Assembly: GCA_023957115.1 (NCBI GenBank)
Contig: JAMLHN010000016.1
Span: 16,925 to 80,924 of the forward strand
Direction: 5' to 3'
DNA from: Thermomicrobiales bacterium
Lineage (GTDB): Bacteria; Chloroflexota; Chloroflexia; Thermomicrobiales; UBA6265
DNA: 64,000 nucleotides
Positions within the stretch are counted from its first letter, which is position 1, and the number at the start of each line of letters is the position of its first letter. The notes under the pieces were generated by a model. That model had not been told where the DNA came from, ran no database searches, and was given only the letters and a program-made list of their open reading frames with translations. Made by a program: the position numbers and the translations under genes. Shown here piece by piece: positions 63,662-64,000 of the stretch.

Positions 63662-64000
63662 TCGCGGATTCTCCATTCATGACAGCGGCCGCGCTCGCCG
63701 CTCGCGTCCGAACCTCATCAAGCTCGGTCCCGAGAACGGTCAGATGGCCAATCTTGCGCCCGGGTCGCGCTTCCTTGCCATAGAGGTGCAGGTGAGCTCC
63801 CTCGATTTGCAGCGCGCGCTCCAGGTGCGTGCGAGTCAGATCACCTGCGGGTCCTCCAACGATGTTGACCGTCACGGCCCACGGCGCGGTCAGCGCCGTG
63901 CTCCCCAATGGAAGATCGAGCACCGCCCGTAAATGCTGCTCGAATTGCGAGGTCTGCGCCCCTTCGATCGAGAAATGACCGGAGTTGTGCGGGCGGGTCG
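63654..64000 (-). CDS. purK: 5-(carboxyamino)imidazole ribonucleotide synthase, C-terminal part
   Basis: Only the last 115 codons of purK are inside the window; the gene runs off the right edge. The visible part has [32 protein letters not shown], which is the family's ATP-grasp C-terminal segment, then [26 protein letters not shown] and a helical tail. PurK makes N5-CAIR from AIR, bicarbonate and ATP. The stop overlaps purE. Confidence 0.93.
   Translation of the reverse strand, partial: TRPHNSGHFSIEGAQTSQFEQHLRAVLDLPLGSTALTAPWAVTVNIVGGPAGDLTRTHLERALQIEGAHLHLYGKEARPGRKIGHLTVLGTELDEVRTRAASAAAVMNGESANA

Overview
The window is 64 kb of GC-rich bacterial chromosome, most likely from a member of Chloroflexota, class Thermomicrobia (Sphaerobacter/Thermomicrobiales-like). 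This is inferred from several signs: twin-arginine exported substrate-binding and surface proteins, an HflX-PurM-GTPase block, a ThpR-PrfA-PrmC block, a UbiA-type DPPR-synthase-like protein, short intergenic spaces and many TTG/GTG starts. I see no rRNA, tRNA, CRISPR array, phage or transposase gene. The gene content is mostly ordinary chromosome.

Layout. 0-4 kb: a truncated xylulokinase diverges from a class I phosphomannose isomerase; then a 16-copy 7-bp tandem repeat, a Gly/Ser-rich Tat-exported protein, a 3-hydroxyacyl-CoA dehydrogenase and an EthD-like protein. 4-13 kb (minus strand): hflX-purM-small GTPase, then rel (ppGpp synthetase/hydrolase), a decayed PfkB kinase, lgt and an argininosuccinate-lyase-like protein. 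13-25 kb: moeA, a double-GNAT protein, thiolase plus a MoaD-MoaE fusion, cysteine synthase, pheA with a MqnA-like protein, thpR, prfA, prmC, a sulfite-oxidase-family molybdoenzyme and an FMN-binding protein. 25-35 kb (plus strand): a catabolic cluster of a BtpA-like protein with an internal stop, an FGGY kinase, a three-gene ABC sugar importer, an ADHFE1-like iron alcohol dehydrogenase, a small winged-helix-like protein, a cyclase-family hydrolase and a DUF362 protein. 35-45 kb: murI, DUF1684, a lipoprotein, a LOG-family protein, lon, recJ and an L,D-transpeptidase. 45-57 kb: an FAD oxidoreductase, pyrD, a UbiA family prenyltransferase, two large surface proteins, a 1.2 kb repeat-filled intergenic region and a second L,D-transpeptidase. 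57-64 kb: cupin, YugP-like metallopeptidase, polyprenyl synthase, phosphoribosyltransferase, recX, MBL-fold protein, pyrG, purE and the end of purK.

Themes. Molybdenum cofactor synthesis (moeA, moaD-moaE) lies near a molybdoenzyme. Nucleotide synthesis genes are scattered (purM, pyrD, pyrG, purE, purK). Cell-surface proteins are prominent. The 25-35 kb cluster is the best candidate for an undescribed catabolic route.

Unusual signals. At least six families of short interspersed palindromic repeats occupy the intergenic spaces, and some supply stop codons to neighbouring genes. Four genes carry apparent disruptions: the PfkB kinase (several lesions), the BtpA-like gene (one amber codon), recJ (two compensating frameshifts across motif II) and the first L,D-transpeptidase (one frameshift just after the catalytic Cys). 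These may be real lesions or assembly indels; reads would decide.
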